23,731 nucleotides of DNA from an uncultured Clostridia bacterium (GTDB lineage: Bacteria; Bacillota; Clostridia; Oscillospirales; Acutalibacteraceae), in NCBI GenBank assembly GCA_937877675.1, contig CALEIS010000096.1:1-23731 (forward strand). Reading direction: 5' to 3'. The position numbers and the translations under genes are program-made. Of the stretch, positions 6,713 to 14,795 are shown piece by piece (within the stretch, counting starts at the first letter, position 1; every line of letters begins with the position of its first letter). The notes beneath the pieces were generated by a model. It did not search any database. It was not told the origin of the DNA and worked only from the letters and a program-made list of their open reading frames with translations.

Positions 6713-7357
6713 ATGCCAACATCTAACATTACAAAAATTAAAACTAAGCAAAAAAATCTCGTTCTTCGTGTTGCTAAAGGTCACTTTGCAACAAGTAGTG
6801 TACACAGTAACTACTATATCGACGTTGCTGCACAAAAATCCCGTCTTTCCGAAGCAAAAGCAGTTGCGCAGGAACTTTGCAAAAACCACAAATACAGCAA
6901 TCAGGTAATTGATACTATCCTGTGCCTTGACGGAACAGAGGTTATTGCTACTTGTGTTGCAGAAGAACTTACAAAGAATGACTATGTTAACATTAATGCT
7001 CATCAGACAATTTATATTGTTACTCCTGAAATTATTAACGGTTCACAGATTATCTTTAGAGATAATATTGCTTCTATGATTAAGGGTAAGCACGTGTTGA
7101 TTACTGCAGTTTCTGTTGCATCTGGTAACACTGCAAAATCAGCAATCGAAGCCATTAAATACTATGGTGGTGAAGTGGTTGGTATTGCATCCATCTTCGC
7201 TACAACAGAGGATTGTGCAGGATTTAAGGTTAATTCAGCGTTTAACCCTAACGACTTATCTGATTATTTCAGTAAACCTGCTCATGAATGTCCACTTTGT
7301 AAAGAGGGCAAAAAGTTAGATGCTCTTATTAACTGTCACGGATTCTCAAAGCTTTAA
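6713..7357 (+). CDS. Orotate-phosphoribosyltransferase-like protein with altered PRPP loop
   Basis: This 214-residue cytosolic protein has the layout of a type I phosphoribosyltransferase. A basic N-terminal hood region is followed by L-C-L-D-G-T-E-V (about 70-77), and then a hydrophobic strand and loop at H127-V-L-I-T-A-V-S-V-A-S-G-N-T140. True type I enzymes carry two acidic residues in this loop (for example V-D-D-V-x-x-T-G-x-T). Here both are missing, while the S/T-G-x-T phosphate cradle is kept. The C-terminus holds a C-P-L-C pair and a K-L-D-A-L-I-N segment that I recall as conserved in clostridial homologues often labelled orotate phosphoribosyltransferase. No pyrimidine gene is nearby. 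A nucleotide-binding or regulatory role is as likely as catalysis. AGGGGG lies 8 bases before the ATG. Confidence 0.75.
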   Translation: MPTSNITKIKTKQKNLVLRVAKGHFATSSVHSNYYIDVAAQKSRLSEAKAVAQELCKNHKYSNQVIDTILCLDGTEVIATCVAEELTKNDYVNINAHQTIYIVTPEIINGSQIIFRDNIASMIKGKHVLITAVSVASGNTAKSAIEAIKYYGGEVVGIASIFATTEDCAGFKVNSAFNPNDLSDYFSKPAHECPLCKEGKKLDALINCHGFSKL

Positions 7358-7365
7358 AAAACAGA

Positions 7366-7400
7366 AATGGCGTGGATTCCTTTTCCACGCCATTAATTTT
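7366..7400 (+). terminator. Intrinsic terminator of the phosphoribosyltransferase-like gene
   Basis: The 11-bp stem 7366-7376 / 7384-7394 (core ATGGCGTGGA / TCCACGCCAT) has a 7-base loop and a short imperfect T-run behind it. It sits 8 bases after the stop. Confidence 0.8.
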
Positions 7401-7404
7401 ATGC

Positions 7405-7442
7405 AAAATAAAAAGTGGTGAAACATTTCTGTCTCACCACTT
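7405..7442 (-). terminator. Intrinsic terminator of the dockerin/DUF4474 gene
   Basis: The 9-bp stem AAGTGGTGA (7413-7421) / TCACCACTT (7434-7442) with a 12-base loop is followed on the minus strand by TTTTATTTT. It stands back to back with the plus-strand terminator at 7366-7400, insulating the two convergent genes. Confidence 0.8.
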
Positions 7443-7448
7443 AAATTT

Positions 7449-8516
7449 TTATCCTTCAGGATTTTCTGGATTACCATAGTTAAGGTAACCTGCATCCTTC
7501 CAAATTACTGTAAACTGTGTACGTCCATCAGGTAACTGCTCTCTAATATAGAAGTTGCTTCCCTGATTGCCCTGTGCCCACTGGTCGTATCTAATAAATC
7601 CGTTCCAGTTACCATTTTTGTCAGTAACACTCTGAAGACCCTTTTCAATGCCGTCTGCCATCTCTGTATCCCAGGCAATAACATATGCCTTAAGAACGTT
7701 CTGCTGAGGATTACATGTACCAAACTTAAATCCAGTAAGCCACCAGTGTTCCTGCTCATATCTTATAAAGAGTGGATTTTTCTTGTTGTAATCTGCAGCT
7801 GTCTGATAGTATTCAAAATACATCTCAAGAAGGTTTTCGTCTTCTGCACATCTATAGAATGGTAAATCTGCGTTTTCTGGTTTCTTTGTGTAAACGCCTA
7901 ATTCTGCACCTTCAAGAACACCGTACTGACCCTTCCACCACTGAAGTCTCCAAAGGAGGTCCTGATACTCAAAGTCAATTTTAAGTGTCATATAGAACAT
8001 CATTGTATATGCTGCTGCTTGGTCATACAAATCTGTGAAACCAAAATATCTCTGCCATGGATTAAGGTGTGTATAGAAAATATTCTGTACTGGGTCATGC
8101 TTATATCCAAAGAGAGCAAGAATCTCATGAAGAGTTGATTCTTGTGTTGGTGGTGTAACTGGAATATCTGGCTGTTCAGGATTTTCTGGTTCATCACCTG
8201 AGCCGTCATCTTCTGGTGGAGCAATTTCACCGAATGAACCACTTGCTGCAAAACGAAGGATTTGTCTAGCATCGATTGCAGTAATTTAACCGTCACCGTT
8301 AATATCAATAACTTTGAATGTTTCGTCGTCAACTTCTCTTAAGCCACCGGCAACCTGTAATGCAATACGAGCATCGATTGCAGTAACTGCACCGTCACCG
8401 TTAGCATCACCCATTAATGGTGCTTCTACCTCTTCAGCAAAAGCAACAATACCACCCATAGGGATAGCTGTAACAAGTAAAACTAATGCAAGTAAAAATG
8501 AAAAATACTTTTTCAT
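7449..8516 (-). pseudogene. Secreted dockerin-repeat / DUF4474 protein interrupted by one in-frame stop
   Basis: The start at 8516 has AGAGGTGA upstream and a clear promoter. The protein opens with a signal peptide (cut near A-F-A, about residue 27) and a first dockerin-type F-hand (G-D-A-N-G-D-G-A-V-T-A-I-D-A-R). The second repeat reads I-N-G-D-G-stop-I-T-A-I-D-A-R; the TAA is at 8288-8286. Beyond it the same frame stays open without another stop to 7449. That stretch encodes an acidic Pro/Glu linker and then a full DUF4474 domain with W-W-K-G-Q-Y-G and H-W-W-L-T-G-F-K. Uninterrupted, the product would be 355 residues. Dockerins normally bind cohesins; the function of DUF4474 is unknown. A single change from AAA, CAA or GAA would explain the stop. 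A sequencing error, or two separate products, cannot be excluded. Confidence 0.85.
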
Positions 8517-8556
8517 TTTGTCACCTCTTTCTAAAGTTTACCAAATGTTAATATAT

Positions 8557-8585
8557 ATTATCTCACAGACAAAAAGTATTGTCAA
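8557..8585 (-). promoter_or_regulatory. Strong sigma-A promoter of the dockerin/DUF4474 gene
   Basis: On the minus strand a perfect TTGACA (8585-8580) and GATAAT (8562-8557) are 17 bases apart, with transcription starting near 8550. The intact promoter suggests the gene was recently functional or still is. Confidence 0.75.
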
Positions 8586-8590
8586 GAAAC

Positions 8591-8614
8591 TAATAGACAT
8601 AATTTTGTCTATTA
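8591..8614 (-). terminator. Weak hairpin at the end of the HExxH protein gene
   Basis: The 9-bp stem TAATAGACA (8591-8599) / TGTCTATTA (8606-8614) includes the stop codon of the HExxH gene. Only a short T-rich stretch (GTTTCTTG) follows on the minus strand, so termination is likely but inefficient. The dockerin promoter begins immediately after. Confidence 0.5.
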
Positions 8615-9097
8615 TTTCTCATTTTCTCGCTTCATGTGAGAGAATTTTTCTCCCCAACTATTTGCCCAACTCTCGCAATAGAGTTTATAGTATGAAACAT
8701 TGTTCTTTTCTCTGTATTTTGCAAAGAAATTACACCATATTGCTGATGGAATTGCAACAACAACATAGTATAAAGGTCCCAATAACAAGCACTGCCAAGT
8801 GTGACCATATTCATGAATTCTTGTGTTATATGTCCAGACTTTGTTAGGATGGTCTGCTCTCATAAATATGAAAAGTCCCATTGAGAGTCCACCCTGTTTC
8901 CAAGGAAGATACACAATATTTGCATATCCGAATTTACTGTGAGGTCTTTTTAATATTTTAGTACAAATAAGGTATGCAATTCCACCCACAATATTCACAG
9001 GTAAACACCATGTCCATTGAACAATATAAAAGAATATATCGAAGAGTTTGCTTCTTTTTACTGTTGGTGCAGTTTGAGTAATATCAATTTTATCCAT
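8612..9097 (-). CDS. Membrane protein with HExxH motif (possible metalloprotease)
   Basis: This 161-residue protein has two hydrophobic regions (about 21-49 and 103-125). Just before the second is H95-E-Y-G-H99, the zinc-binding signature of gluzincin-type metallopeptidases, followed by T-W-Q and L-L-G-P-L-Y. A later C-E142-S-W-A-N segment could provide the third zinc ligand. I recall similar H-E-Y-G-H-T proteins as conserved but uncharacterised in Clostridia and Bacteroidetes. Peptidase activity is an inference from the motif; the protein is small for one. The ATG at 9097 was chosen because GAGGAG lies 7 bases upstream; the GTG at 9112 falls inside that site. It follows the GPH symporter gene by 11 bases, so they share a transcript. 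Confidence 0.75.
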   Translation of the reverse strand: MDKIDITQTAPTVKRSKLFDIFFYIVQWTWCLPVNIVGGIAYLICTKILKRPHSKFGYANIVYLPWKQGGLSMGLFIFMRADHPNKVWTYNTRIHEYGHTWQCLLLGPLYYVVVAIPSAIWCNFFAKYREKNNVSYYKLYCESWANSWGEKFSHMKRENEK

Positions 9098-9108
9098 AAT
9101 TACACTCC

Positions 9109-10758
9109 TCACACATTTTCCATAATAGCCTTTTTCTCGGCTTCTTTTTCTATGAGTATGATATAATTTCCGTTTTCATCCTTATCGAGAGTATGACCCT
9201 GACTTTCGTCATTGTCACAACCAAGCCAAGTATTTTCAAATTTTTGTCCTGTAAGAGCCTCGCAACATTCCTTTTCCTCAGGGGTAAGGGTTACACTTCC
9301 GTATTTATGCTTTGTAGCGATAGCGGCACGAATCATTGTATGGTCATCTTTTGTCATTTTAAATCTTCTTAAAAGAATATAAGAAATCAAAGCACAAACC
9401 ATAGGAATAACCGCTACACAAAGACGGATACCAAAAATTGCAGAATCGGACTGTTGTACAAACTCTGTTGACTCACTCTTTGTATCAAGTCCAAAACCAC
9501 CAAGAATAAGTGTTACGATAAATGTGTTGATACCACCAGTAACCTGTTTAACCATTGTGTTACAAGTTGAAACAACACCTTCTCTACGACGACCTGTAAT
9601 AAGTTCATCAACATCAGTAAGGTCAGGGAAAACATTGTTACAAACAAAGCCGATACCACTCATACCAAATGGATAGAATATAACTCCCAACAGCATAAGA
9701 ATTAACATATATGTTGCCTTTGGTGTGCCTGGTTGACTTGCCTGCACAATAAGTCCAATGGCAAGGCCCAAAATCATAAACGGAGTTACAATAGTACCAC
9801 ATTTTTTCTTGCCATGCTTCATTGTGAGAGCATAATTAAGTGGGAATGCTGCTGTTTCAAACACACCTGCAAAAGTGTTAAAAATCGGATAGAACTTATA
9901 CTGATTTGCAAGGAATGTTACATAATAAATATATGTTGTTGAGTAGAAGCTTCTTGCCATTTCCCAGAAGAAACTGACACTGAAATACTGTCTGAATGAA
10001 CGGCTTTTGAAAACATCAATATATTCTTTAATTGCCAATTTCCAGTCAAGTGGTTCGGTTTTCATATCAAGAGAACTTGGTTCTTTAACCAGCTTAAATG
10101 TACTGTAAATTGCCACAGAATACATTGTCGCAAGGAGCACACCTGCAATTAAGAAAGGTGTTTTTGATTCCCTTGTAAGTCCACCTGAAAATCCAAACAC
10201 TGAAAGCAAAATAAGAAGAATAATGTATGACGGAATCATACCACAGGAATTAAAAATATAGCTCACTGATGTATATTGTGTTCTCTTATTATATTCAGGT
10301 GCAAGTTCAGGAAGCATAGCTGTATGTGGCACAGTTATAATTGTATAAGCAGTTTTGTAAAGCACGTAAGCAAACAAAAAGTATGCAACAGTAATATATG
10401 GATGATTTTCGCCATCAAGACCGAAAGAATTCCACAACATTATGTAAGATACAAAAACAAATGGAATACCTCGTTTAAGGTACATTCTATGTTTTCCGTA
10501 TCTTGAACGAGTGCGGTCGGTAATGATACCCATAATCGGGTCATTGATTCCATCCCATACAACTGCAATCATAGTTATAAAACCTGCATATCTAATATCA
10601 AGTCCTACAACTTTAGTAAGGAAAATGCTGAAATACATACTAATTATGTATCCTGCACCACCGAGGAAGATATTGGTATAGCAATAATTTATCATAGGAA
10701 CAACAGTTTCTTTGAAAGTCCCCTCAATTCCTATTGCCTTTTTAATTTTTTCACCCAT
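9109..10758 (-). CDS. GPH-family (glycoside-pentoside-hexuronide) cation symporter
   Basis: This 549-residue, 12-span transporter of the major facilitator superfamily probably takes up a glycoside or pentoside with Na+ or H+. The diagnostic motif is D-G-I-N-D-P-I-M-G (69-77), followed by T-D-R-T-R-S-R-Y-G-K-H-R in the first cytoplasmic loop. A second family feature is D-V-D-E-L-I-T-G-R-R-R-E-G in the central region. The cytoplasmic C-terminus (about 465-549) is longer than the transmembrane core needs and is rich in charged residues. TAGGTGAG precedes the ATG. A terminator lies directly upstream, so expression depends on readthrough from the lipid kinase gene or on a promoter I cannot see. 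The substrate cannot be named. Confidence 0.92.
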   Translation of the reverse strand: MGEKIKKAIGIEGTFKETVVPMINYCYTNIFLGGAGYIISMYFSIFLTKVVGLDIRYAGFITMIAVVWDGINDPIMGIITDRTRSRYGKHRMYLKRGIPFVFVSYIMLWNSFGLDGENHPYITVAYFLFAYVLYKTAYTIITVPHTAMLPELAPEYNKRTQYTSVSYIFNSCGMIPSYIILLILLSVFGFSGGLTRESKTPFLIAGVLLATMYSVAIYSTFKLVKEPSSLDMKTEPLDWKLAIKEYIDVFKSRSFRQYFSVSFFWEMARSFYSTTYIYYVTFLANQYKFYPIFNTFAGVFETAAFPLNYALTMKHGKKKCGTIVTPFMILGLAIGLIVQASQPGTPKATYMLILMLLGVIFYPFGMSGIGFVCNNVFPDLTDVDELITGRRREGVVSTCNTMVKQVTGGINTFIVTLILGGFGLDTKSESTEFVQQSDSAIFGIRLCVAVIPMVCALISYILLRRFKMTKDDHTMIRAAIATKHKYGSVTLTPEEKECCEALTGQKFENTWLGCDNDESQGHTLDKDENGNYIILIEKEAEKKAIMENV

Positions 10759-10770
10759 AAACTCACCTAC

Positions 10771-10807
10771 AAAAAATCTGCATTACCATATTCAGTTAAT
10801 GCAGATT
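10771..10807 (-). terminator. Intrinsic terminator between the lipid kinase and GPH symporter genes
   Basis: The perfect 11-bp stem AATCTGCATTA (10775-10785) / TAATGCAGATT (10797-10807) with an 11-base loop is followed on the minus strand by six T residues, and then at once by GTAGGTGAG and the symporter ATG. It splits the operon. Confidence 0.9.
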
Positions 10808-10816
10808 CTTTTATTA

Positions 10817-11725
10817 TTAGTCATCTTCACCTACGAAAATCTCAACTGCATTTTCGCAAGTTTTAACTTCAACAAAGTCGTGGAATCCACCGTTTTCACC
10901 GTCAAGAACCCAGTTAACTTTGTCCTCAAAATAGAACTTAAAGTTTTTGCCTCGTTTCAAAACAAGATACTTATTGTCAGCAACTTTTCTTGTTACAAAC
11001 ATAGCATTAAGAATTGAAACAAGCTGTGCAGGATTTTTAGGCATACGAATCATTGCCAATTCGTGATATCCGTCGTCAAACTCAACTCCTGCCTTTTTAA
11101 GCACAGGAAATCCTGCAACGGAATATGAGTTGGAAACTCCACCATAGAAGAATTTTCCCTCTATGATTTCACCATCATCACACTCAACCTTTGCCTTGAA
11201 GCCTCTAATTGAGAAAGCCTCTTTAGCTGATTCCCAATAATATGCTCCCCTGCCGATTTTATTTTTAAGTGATTGTTTTGCTTTATATGACACATCACAA
11301 AGATTACCGAAACAAGAAACATAAATAAATGACTCTTTACCATTGAAATCACCGATATCAATAGCCCTTGTCTTGCCTTTAAGAACTGCTTCAATAGCAT
11401 CTTCAGCATCTGTTGGAATGTGCAAGGAATTTGCAAAGTCGTTAGTTGTACCAAATGGAATATAACCGATTTTCACATCTAATTTCAATTCCATAACACC
11501 ACAGATTGTTTCTTTTAATGTACCGTCACCACCGCAACAGACAATTACTTCATTACCCTCACCATAGTGCTTTGTAACATAATATGCGTTCTTATCAATC
11601 TCAGTATATCTAACGCTCACCTTATAATCTGCTTCTTCAAGTTTGTTTACAACCTTTGGAAGAAAATCAACGGATTTACGTTTACCCGCAATAGGATTGA
11701 TAATAAGCAAAAGGTTTTTAGACAT
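10817..11725 (-). CDS. Diacylglycerol kinase-family lipid kinase
   Basis: This 302-residue protein has the DAGK catalytic fold. I-I-N-P-I-A-G-K near residues 8-15 is the first nucleotide loop, G65-G-D-G-T69 is the ATP-binding signature, and P-F-G-T-T-N-D-F-A (90-98) follows. The C-terminal half is the usual beta-sandwich. Such proteins phosphorylate diacylglycerol or related lipids at the inner membrane face, supporting phospholipid recycling, but the lipid used cannot be read from the sequence. The ATG lies one base after the glyQS stop, with GGAG inside the glyQS 3' end, so the two are translationally coupled. A terminator follows the stop. The length is normal. Confidence 0.92.
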   Translation of the reverse strand: MSKNLLLIINPIAGKRKSVDFLPKVVNKLEEADYKVSVRYTEIDKNAYYVTKHYGEGNEVIVCCGGDGTLKETICGVMELKLDVKIGYIPFGTTNDFANSLHIPTDAEDAIEAVLKGKTRAIDIGDFNGKESFIYVSCFGNLCDVSYKAKQSLKNKIGRGAYYWESAKEAFSIRGFKAKVECDDGEIIEGKFFYGGVSNSYSVAGFPVLKKAGVEFDDGYHELAMIRMPKNPAQLVSILNAMFVTRKVADNKYLVLKRGKNFKFYFEDKVNWVLDGENGGFHDFVEVKTCENAVEIFVGEDD

Positions 11726-11726
11726 A

Positions 11727-13121
11727 TTAGAACTCCAATTTCTTGTTTATATATTCAACCAACTGGTCGATAGGCATTCTTACCTGTTCCATTGTGTCTC
11801 TGTCACGAACAGTTACGCAATTATCTGCCTCTGTTGTATCGTCACCAACAGTCTGGAAGTCAACTGTGATACAGAATGGTGTACCGATTTCGTCCTGACG
11901 ACGATATCTCTTACCGATTGAACCTGCATCATCATATTCAACATTGAAATATTTTGAAAGCATTTCGTAAATTTCGTCTGCTTTGTCACCGAGTTTCTTT
12001 GAAAGAGGAAGAACAGCAGCCTTAACAGGTGCAATTGCAGGGTGGAAATGCATAACAACACGAGTATCATTTTCACCAACAACTTCTTCATCATAAGCTT
12101 CTGTGAGGAGAGCAAGGAAAAGACGCTCAACACCAAGAGATGGTTCGATAACATAAGGAATGTATTTTTCGTTTGTAGCCTGGTCGAAATATTCCATTGT
12201 CTTACCACTTGTGTTGCTGTGCTGAGTTAAGTCATAGTCAGTTCTGTCAGCAATACCCCAAAGTTCACCCCAACCAAATGGGAAGAGGTATTCAAAGTCT
12301 GTTGTAGCCTTTGAGTAGAAGCAAAGTTCTTCAGGGTCATGGTCACGAAGACGAAGATTTTCAGGCTTCATGTTGAGAGAATAGAGCCAATCACGGCAGA
12401 ATGCTCTCCAATATTCAAACCATTCAAGGTCTGTACCAGGTTTGCAGAAGAATTCAAGTTCCATCTGTTCAAATTCACGAACACGGAAAATGAATTTACC
12501 TGGAGTGATTTCGTTACGGAAAGATTTACCAATCTGTGCAACACCGAATGGAACCTTTCTTCTTGTTGTTCTCTGAACATTCTGGAAGTTTACGAAAATA
12601 CCCTGTGCTGTTTCAGGACGAAGATAGATTTCAGATGTTGAATCCTCTGTAACACCTTGGAATGTCTTAAACATAAGGTTGAATTGACGGATGTCAGTAA
12701 AGTTATGAGCACCACAGTCAGGACATGGAATAGCATGTTCTCTGATATAGTTTGCCATTTCTTCATTTGACCAACCTGCAACATTTGTGCCATCAAAGTT
12801 TTCAATAAGATTATCTGCACGGTGACGAGTTTTACACTGACAACAGTCCATAAGTGGGTCAGAGAAACCACCAAGGTGACCAGAAGCCACCCAAGTCTGT
12901 GGATTCATAAGAATAGCACTATCAAGACCTACATTGTATTTGTTTTCCTGGATGAATTTCTTTCTCCAAGCTTTTTTGATGTTTTCTTTAAGCTCAACAC
13001 CAAGTGGGCCGTAGTCCCAAGTGTTTGCAAGACCGCCGTAGATTTCACTACCTGCATAAACGAAACCTCTGCCCTTTGAGAGAGCAACAAGTTTTTCAAG
13101 TGTTTTTTCTGTGTTAATCAT
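11727..13121 (-). CDS. glyQS: Glycine--tRNA ligase, single-chain class II type
   Basis: This 464-residue enzyme charges tRNA-Gly with glycine in the cytosol. The N-terminus has the class II motif 1 region, with G-S-E-I-Y-G-G (24-30) and W-D-Y-G-P-L-G (35-41). Cysteine pairs at 93-96 and 133-136 probably bind a metal. Motif 2 runs from F201-R-N-E to E-F-F225, and motif 3 is L-G-V-E-R-L-F-L-A-L-L (329-339). Residues from about 355 form the anticodon-binding domain. The length is typical of the bacterial/eukaryotic dimeric form rather than the alpha2-beta2 form. Its start is 48 bases after putP, too short for a T-box leader, so no glycine riboswitch-type control is visible. Cotranscription with putP is likely; a TTGACT at 13177-13172 lacks a well-spaced -10. 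Confidence 0.96.
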   Translation of the reverse strand: MINTEKTLEKLVALSKGRGFVYAGSEIYGGLANTWDYGPLGVELKENIKKAWRKKFIQENKYNVGLDSAILMNPQTWVASGHLGGFSDPLMDCCQCKTRHRADNLIENFDGTNVAGWSNEEMANYIREHAIPCPDCGAHNFTDIRQFNLMFKTFQGVTEDSTSEIYLRPETAQGIFVNFQNVQRTTRRKVPFGVAQIGKSFRNEITPGKFIFRVREFEQMELEFFCKPGTDLEWFEYWRAFCRDWLYSLNMKPENLRLRDHDPEELCFYSKATTDFEYLFPFGWGELWGIADRTDYDLTQHSNTSGKTMEYFDQATNEKYIPYVIEPSLGVERLFLALLTEAYDEEVVGENDTRVVMHFHPAIAPVKAAVLPLSKKLGDKADEIYEMLSKYFNVEYDDAGSIGKRYRRQDEIGTPFCITVDFQTVGDDTTEADNCVTVRDRDTMEQVRMPIDQLVEYINKKLEF

Positions 13122-13169
13122 AACTAAATTTCAATCCTTTATATATATTATTGGTTATTTATTACTTAA

Positions 13170-14702
13170 TTAGTCAACTTTACCTGACTTTACTGCTTCA
13201 AAATCTTCAACGATTTCTTTTTCAGGTGCTTTTGTAAGAAGGGAAACAACAACGATTGCGATTGATGCGAGAATGAATGCAGGAAGAAGTTCATAAATTG
13301 CAAATACGCCACCGAGTTTCGCAATTACGTATTTCCATACAAAAATCATAACGCCACCTACAACCATACCTGCAAGTGCACCCCATTTGTTTGTACGTTT
13401 CCAGAAAAGTGCAAAAAGAACAACAGGACCGAATGCAGCACCAAATCCTGCCCAAGCGAAGGATACGATTTCAAAAACTGAACCCTCATCCTTTGCCCAA
13501 ATAACACCAACAATTGCAATAACAACAACTGTTAAACGAGCTACTATCATTGAAGCCTTCTGTGAAAGCTTTTTGCCGAAGAATTCTTTAACAATATTCT
13601 GTGAAACAGCTGAAGAAGCTGCAAGAAGCTGTGAGTCAGATGTTGACATTGTTGCAGCAAGGATACCTGCAAGGATTACACCTGCAACGATTGCAAGTAC
13701 AGCACTGTTATCGCTGATAAGTTTTGCAATTTCAATAATGATTCTCTGTGAATTTGCATTATCAAGAGCGATTGTACCATTCTTAACTGCTGCTGAGCCG
13801 ATAACACCGATTAAAATTGCAATTGCCATTGAGATAAACACCCAAACTGTAGCAATTCTACGAGATGTCTTTAATTTGTTCTTATCGCTAATAGCCATAA
13901 ATCTTAAAAGAATATGTGGCATACCAAAATAGCCAAGACCCCATGCAAGAGTTGATGCAACTGTCAATGCATTATATGGTGTACTTGCGTTTGTTGTTGG
14001 GTCGTAAGTATTGAAAAATTCAAGGAAGCCTGGCATTGAATTTGCATTTGCAGCAACATTATCCCAACCACCTGCATAGTTAATACCAAAACCAACAACT
14101 ACTACAAGAGCAATTGTCATAACAATTGACTGAATAAGGTCAGTTGTTGATGCAGCAAGGAAACCACCAAGAGTTGTATAAGCAACAATAACAACAGCAC
14201 TTATAACCATTGCTGTAAAATAGTCAACACCAAAAAGACTTGAGAAAAGTGTTCCACAAGCATTAAAACCTGATGCTGTGTAAGGAACAAAGAAAACAAG
14301 AATAACAAGTCCTGCAATTAAAGAAAGAATATTCTTCTTATCACCAAATCTCTTTGAGAAAAATTCAGGAATTGTAACTGCATCAAGTTTCTGAGTGTAT
14401 GTTCTGATTCTTTTTGCGACAATAAACCAGTTTATCCATGTACCGATACCAAGACCGATTGCAGTCCAGCTTGCTTCTGCAAGACCATAAACCAAGGCAA
14501 CGCCTGGAAGTCCCATAAGCAACCAGCTACTCATATCGGAAGCCTCTGCACTCATTGCTGTAACGAGTGGTCCTAATTTTCTGCCACCAAGATAAAAGTC
14601 GTCTGTGCTTTCATTTTTCTTTGAATAAACTGCACCAATTACAACCATTGCCAAAAGATAAACTGCAATTGTTACAATCATTATAATAGCTGTCGAAGTC
14701 AT
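13170..14702 (-). CDS. putP: Sodium/proline symporter
   Basis: This 510-residue protein of the sodium:solute symporter family imports proline with Na+. About 13 hydrophobic spans are visible. Family signatures include D-D-F-Y-L-G-G-R-K-L-G-P near residue 35, S-A-E-A-S-D-M-S-S-W-L-L-M-G-L-P-G in the second span region, and a Ser/Thr-rich A-A-T-M-S-T-S-D-S-Q-L-L segment around residue 340. All are typical of PutP and fit its sodium-binding regions. The ATG at 14702 lies 9 bases after AGGAGG; the upstream ATG at 14711 touches that site and the TTG at 14723 lies before it. The gene has its own promoter and a 10-bp inverted repeat in the leader. It leads the glyQS/lipid kinase transcript. Confidence 0.93.
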   Translation of the reverse strand: MTSTAIIMIVTIAVYLLAMVVIGAVYSKKNESTDDFYLGGRKLGPLVTAMSAEASDMSSWLLMGLPGVALVYGLAEASWTAIGLGIGTWINWFIVAKRIRTYTQKLDAVTIPEFFSKRFGDKKNILSLIAGLVILVFFVPYTASGFNACGTLFSSLFGVDYFTAMVISAVVIVAYTTLGGFLAASTTDLIQSIVMTIALVVVVGFGINYAGGWDNVAANANSMPGFLEFFNTYDPTTNASTPYNALTVASTLAWGLGYFGMPHILLRFMAISDKNKLKTSRRIATVWVFISMAIAILIGVIGSAAVKNGTIALDNANSQRIIIEIAKLISDNSAVLAIVAGVILAGILAATMSTSDSQLLAASSAVSQNIVKEFFGKKLSQKASMIVARLTVVVIAIVGVIWAKDEGSVFEIVSFAWAGFGAAFGPVVLFALFWKRTNKWGALAGMVVGGVMIFVWKYVIAKLGGVFAIYELLPAFILASIAIVVVSLLTKAPEKEIVEDFEAVKSGKVD

Positions 14703-14730
14703 AATCTTCATCCTCCTATACAACTTCGTT

Positions 14731-14763
14731 ATGGAATATTACTCCATTTTATAAATATTCCAT
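14731..14763 (-). promoter_or_regulatory. Perfect 10-bp inverted repeat in the putP leader
   Basis: ATGGAATATT (14731-14740) and AATATTCCAT (14754-14763) are perfect complements separated by 13 bases. The repeat begins at about +1 of the predicted putP transcript and ends 13 bases before the AGGAGG site. It is placed like a repressor operator, but could equally form a 5'-end RNA hairpin. Confidence 0.55.
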
Positions 14764-14766
14764 CAT

Positions 14767-14795
14767 ATTATAATAAAAAAATAATGGTTTGTAAA
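14767..14795 (-). promoter_or_regulatory. putP promoter embedded in the preceding terminator
   Basis: On the minus strand TTTACA (14795-14790) and a perfect TATAAT (14772-14767) are 17 bases apart. The -35 falls inside the 3' arm of the acyltransferase terminator and its T-run forms the spacer, so the end of one transcript and the start of the next share the same DNA. Confidence 0.65.

Noticed and set aside
7449..8516. Reassigned TAA codon explaining the dockerin gene stop
   Set aside because: Many genes in the window end at TAA with terminators directly behind, so TAA is a normal stop.
9098..9112. GTG start overlapping the symporter stop for the HExxH protein
   Set aside because: The GTG lies at the GAGGAG site that serves the ATG at 9097.
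10785..10830. Promoter for the GPH symporter inside the lipid kinase terminator
   Set aside because: TGGTAATGC resembles an extended -10 only loosely and no -35 is correctly placed.
13122..13169. T-box or other leader regulator for glyQS
   Set aside because: Only 48 bases separate putP and glyQS, far too short for a T-box, and no specifier or terminator structure is present.
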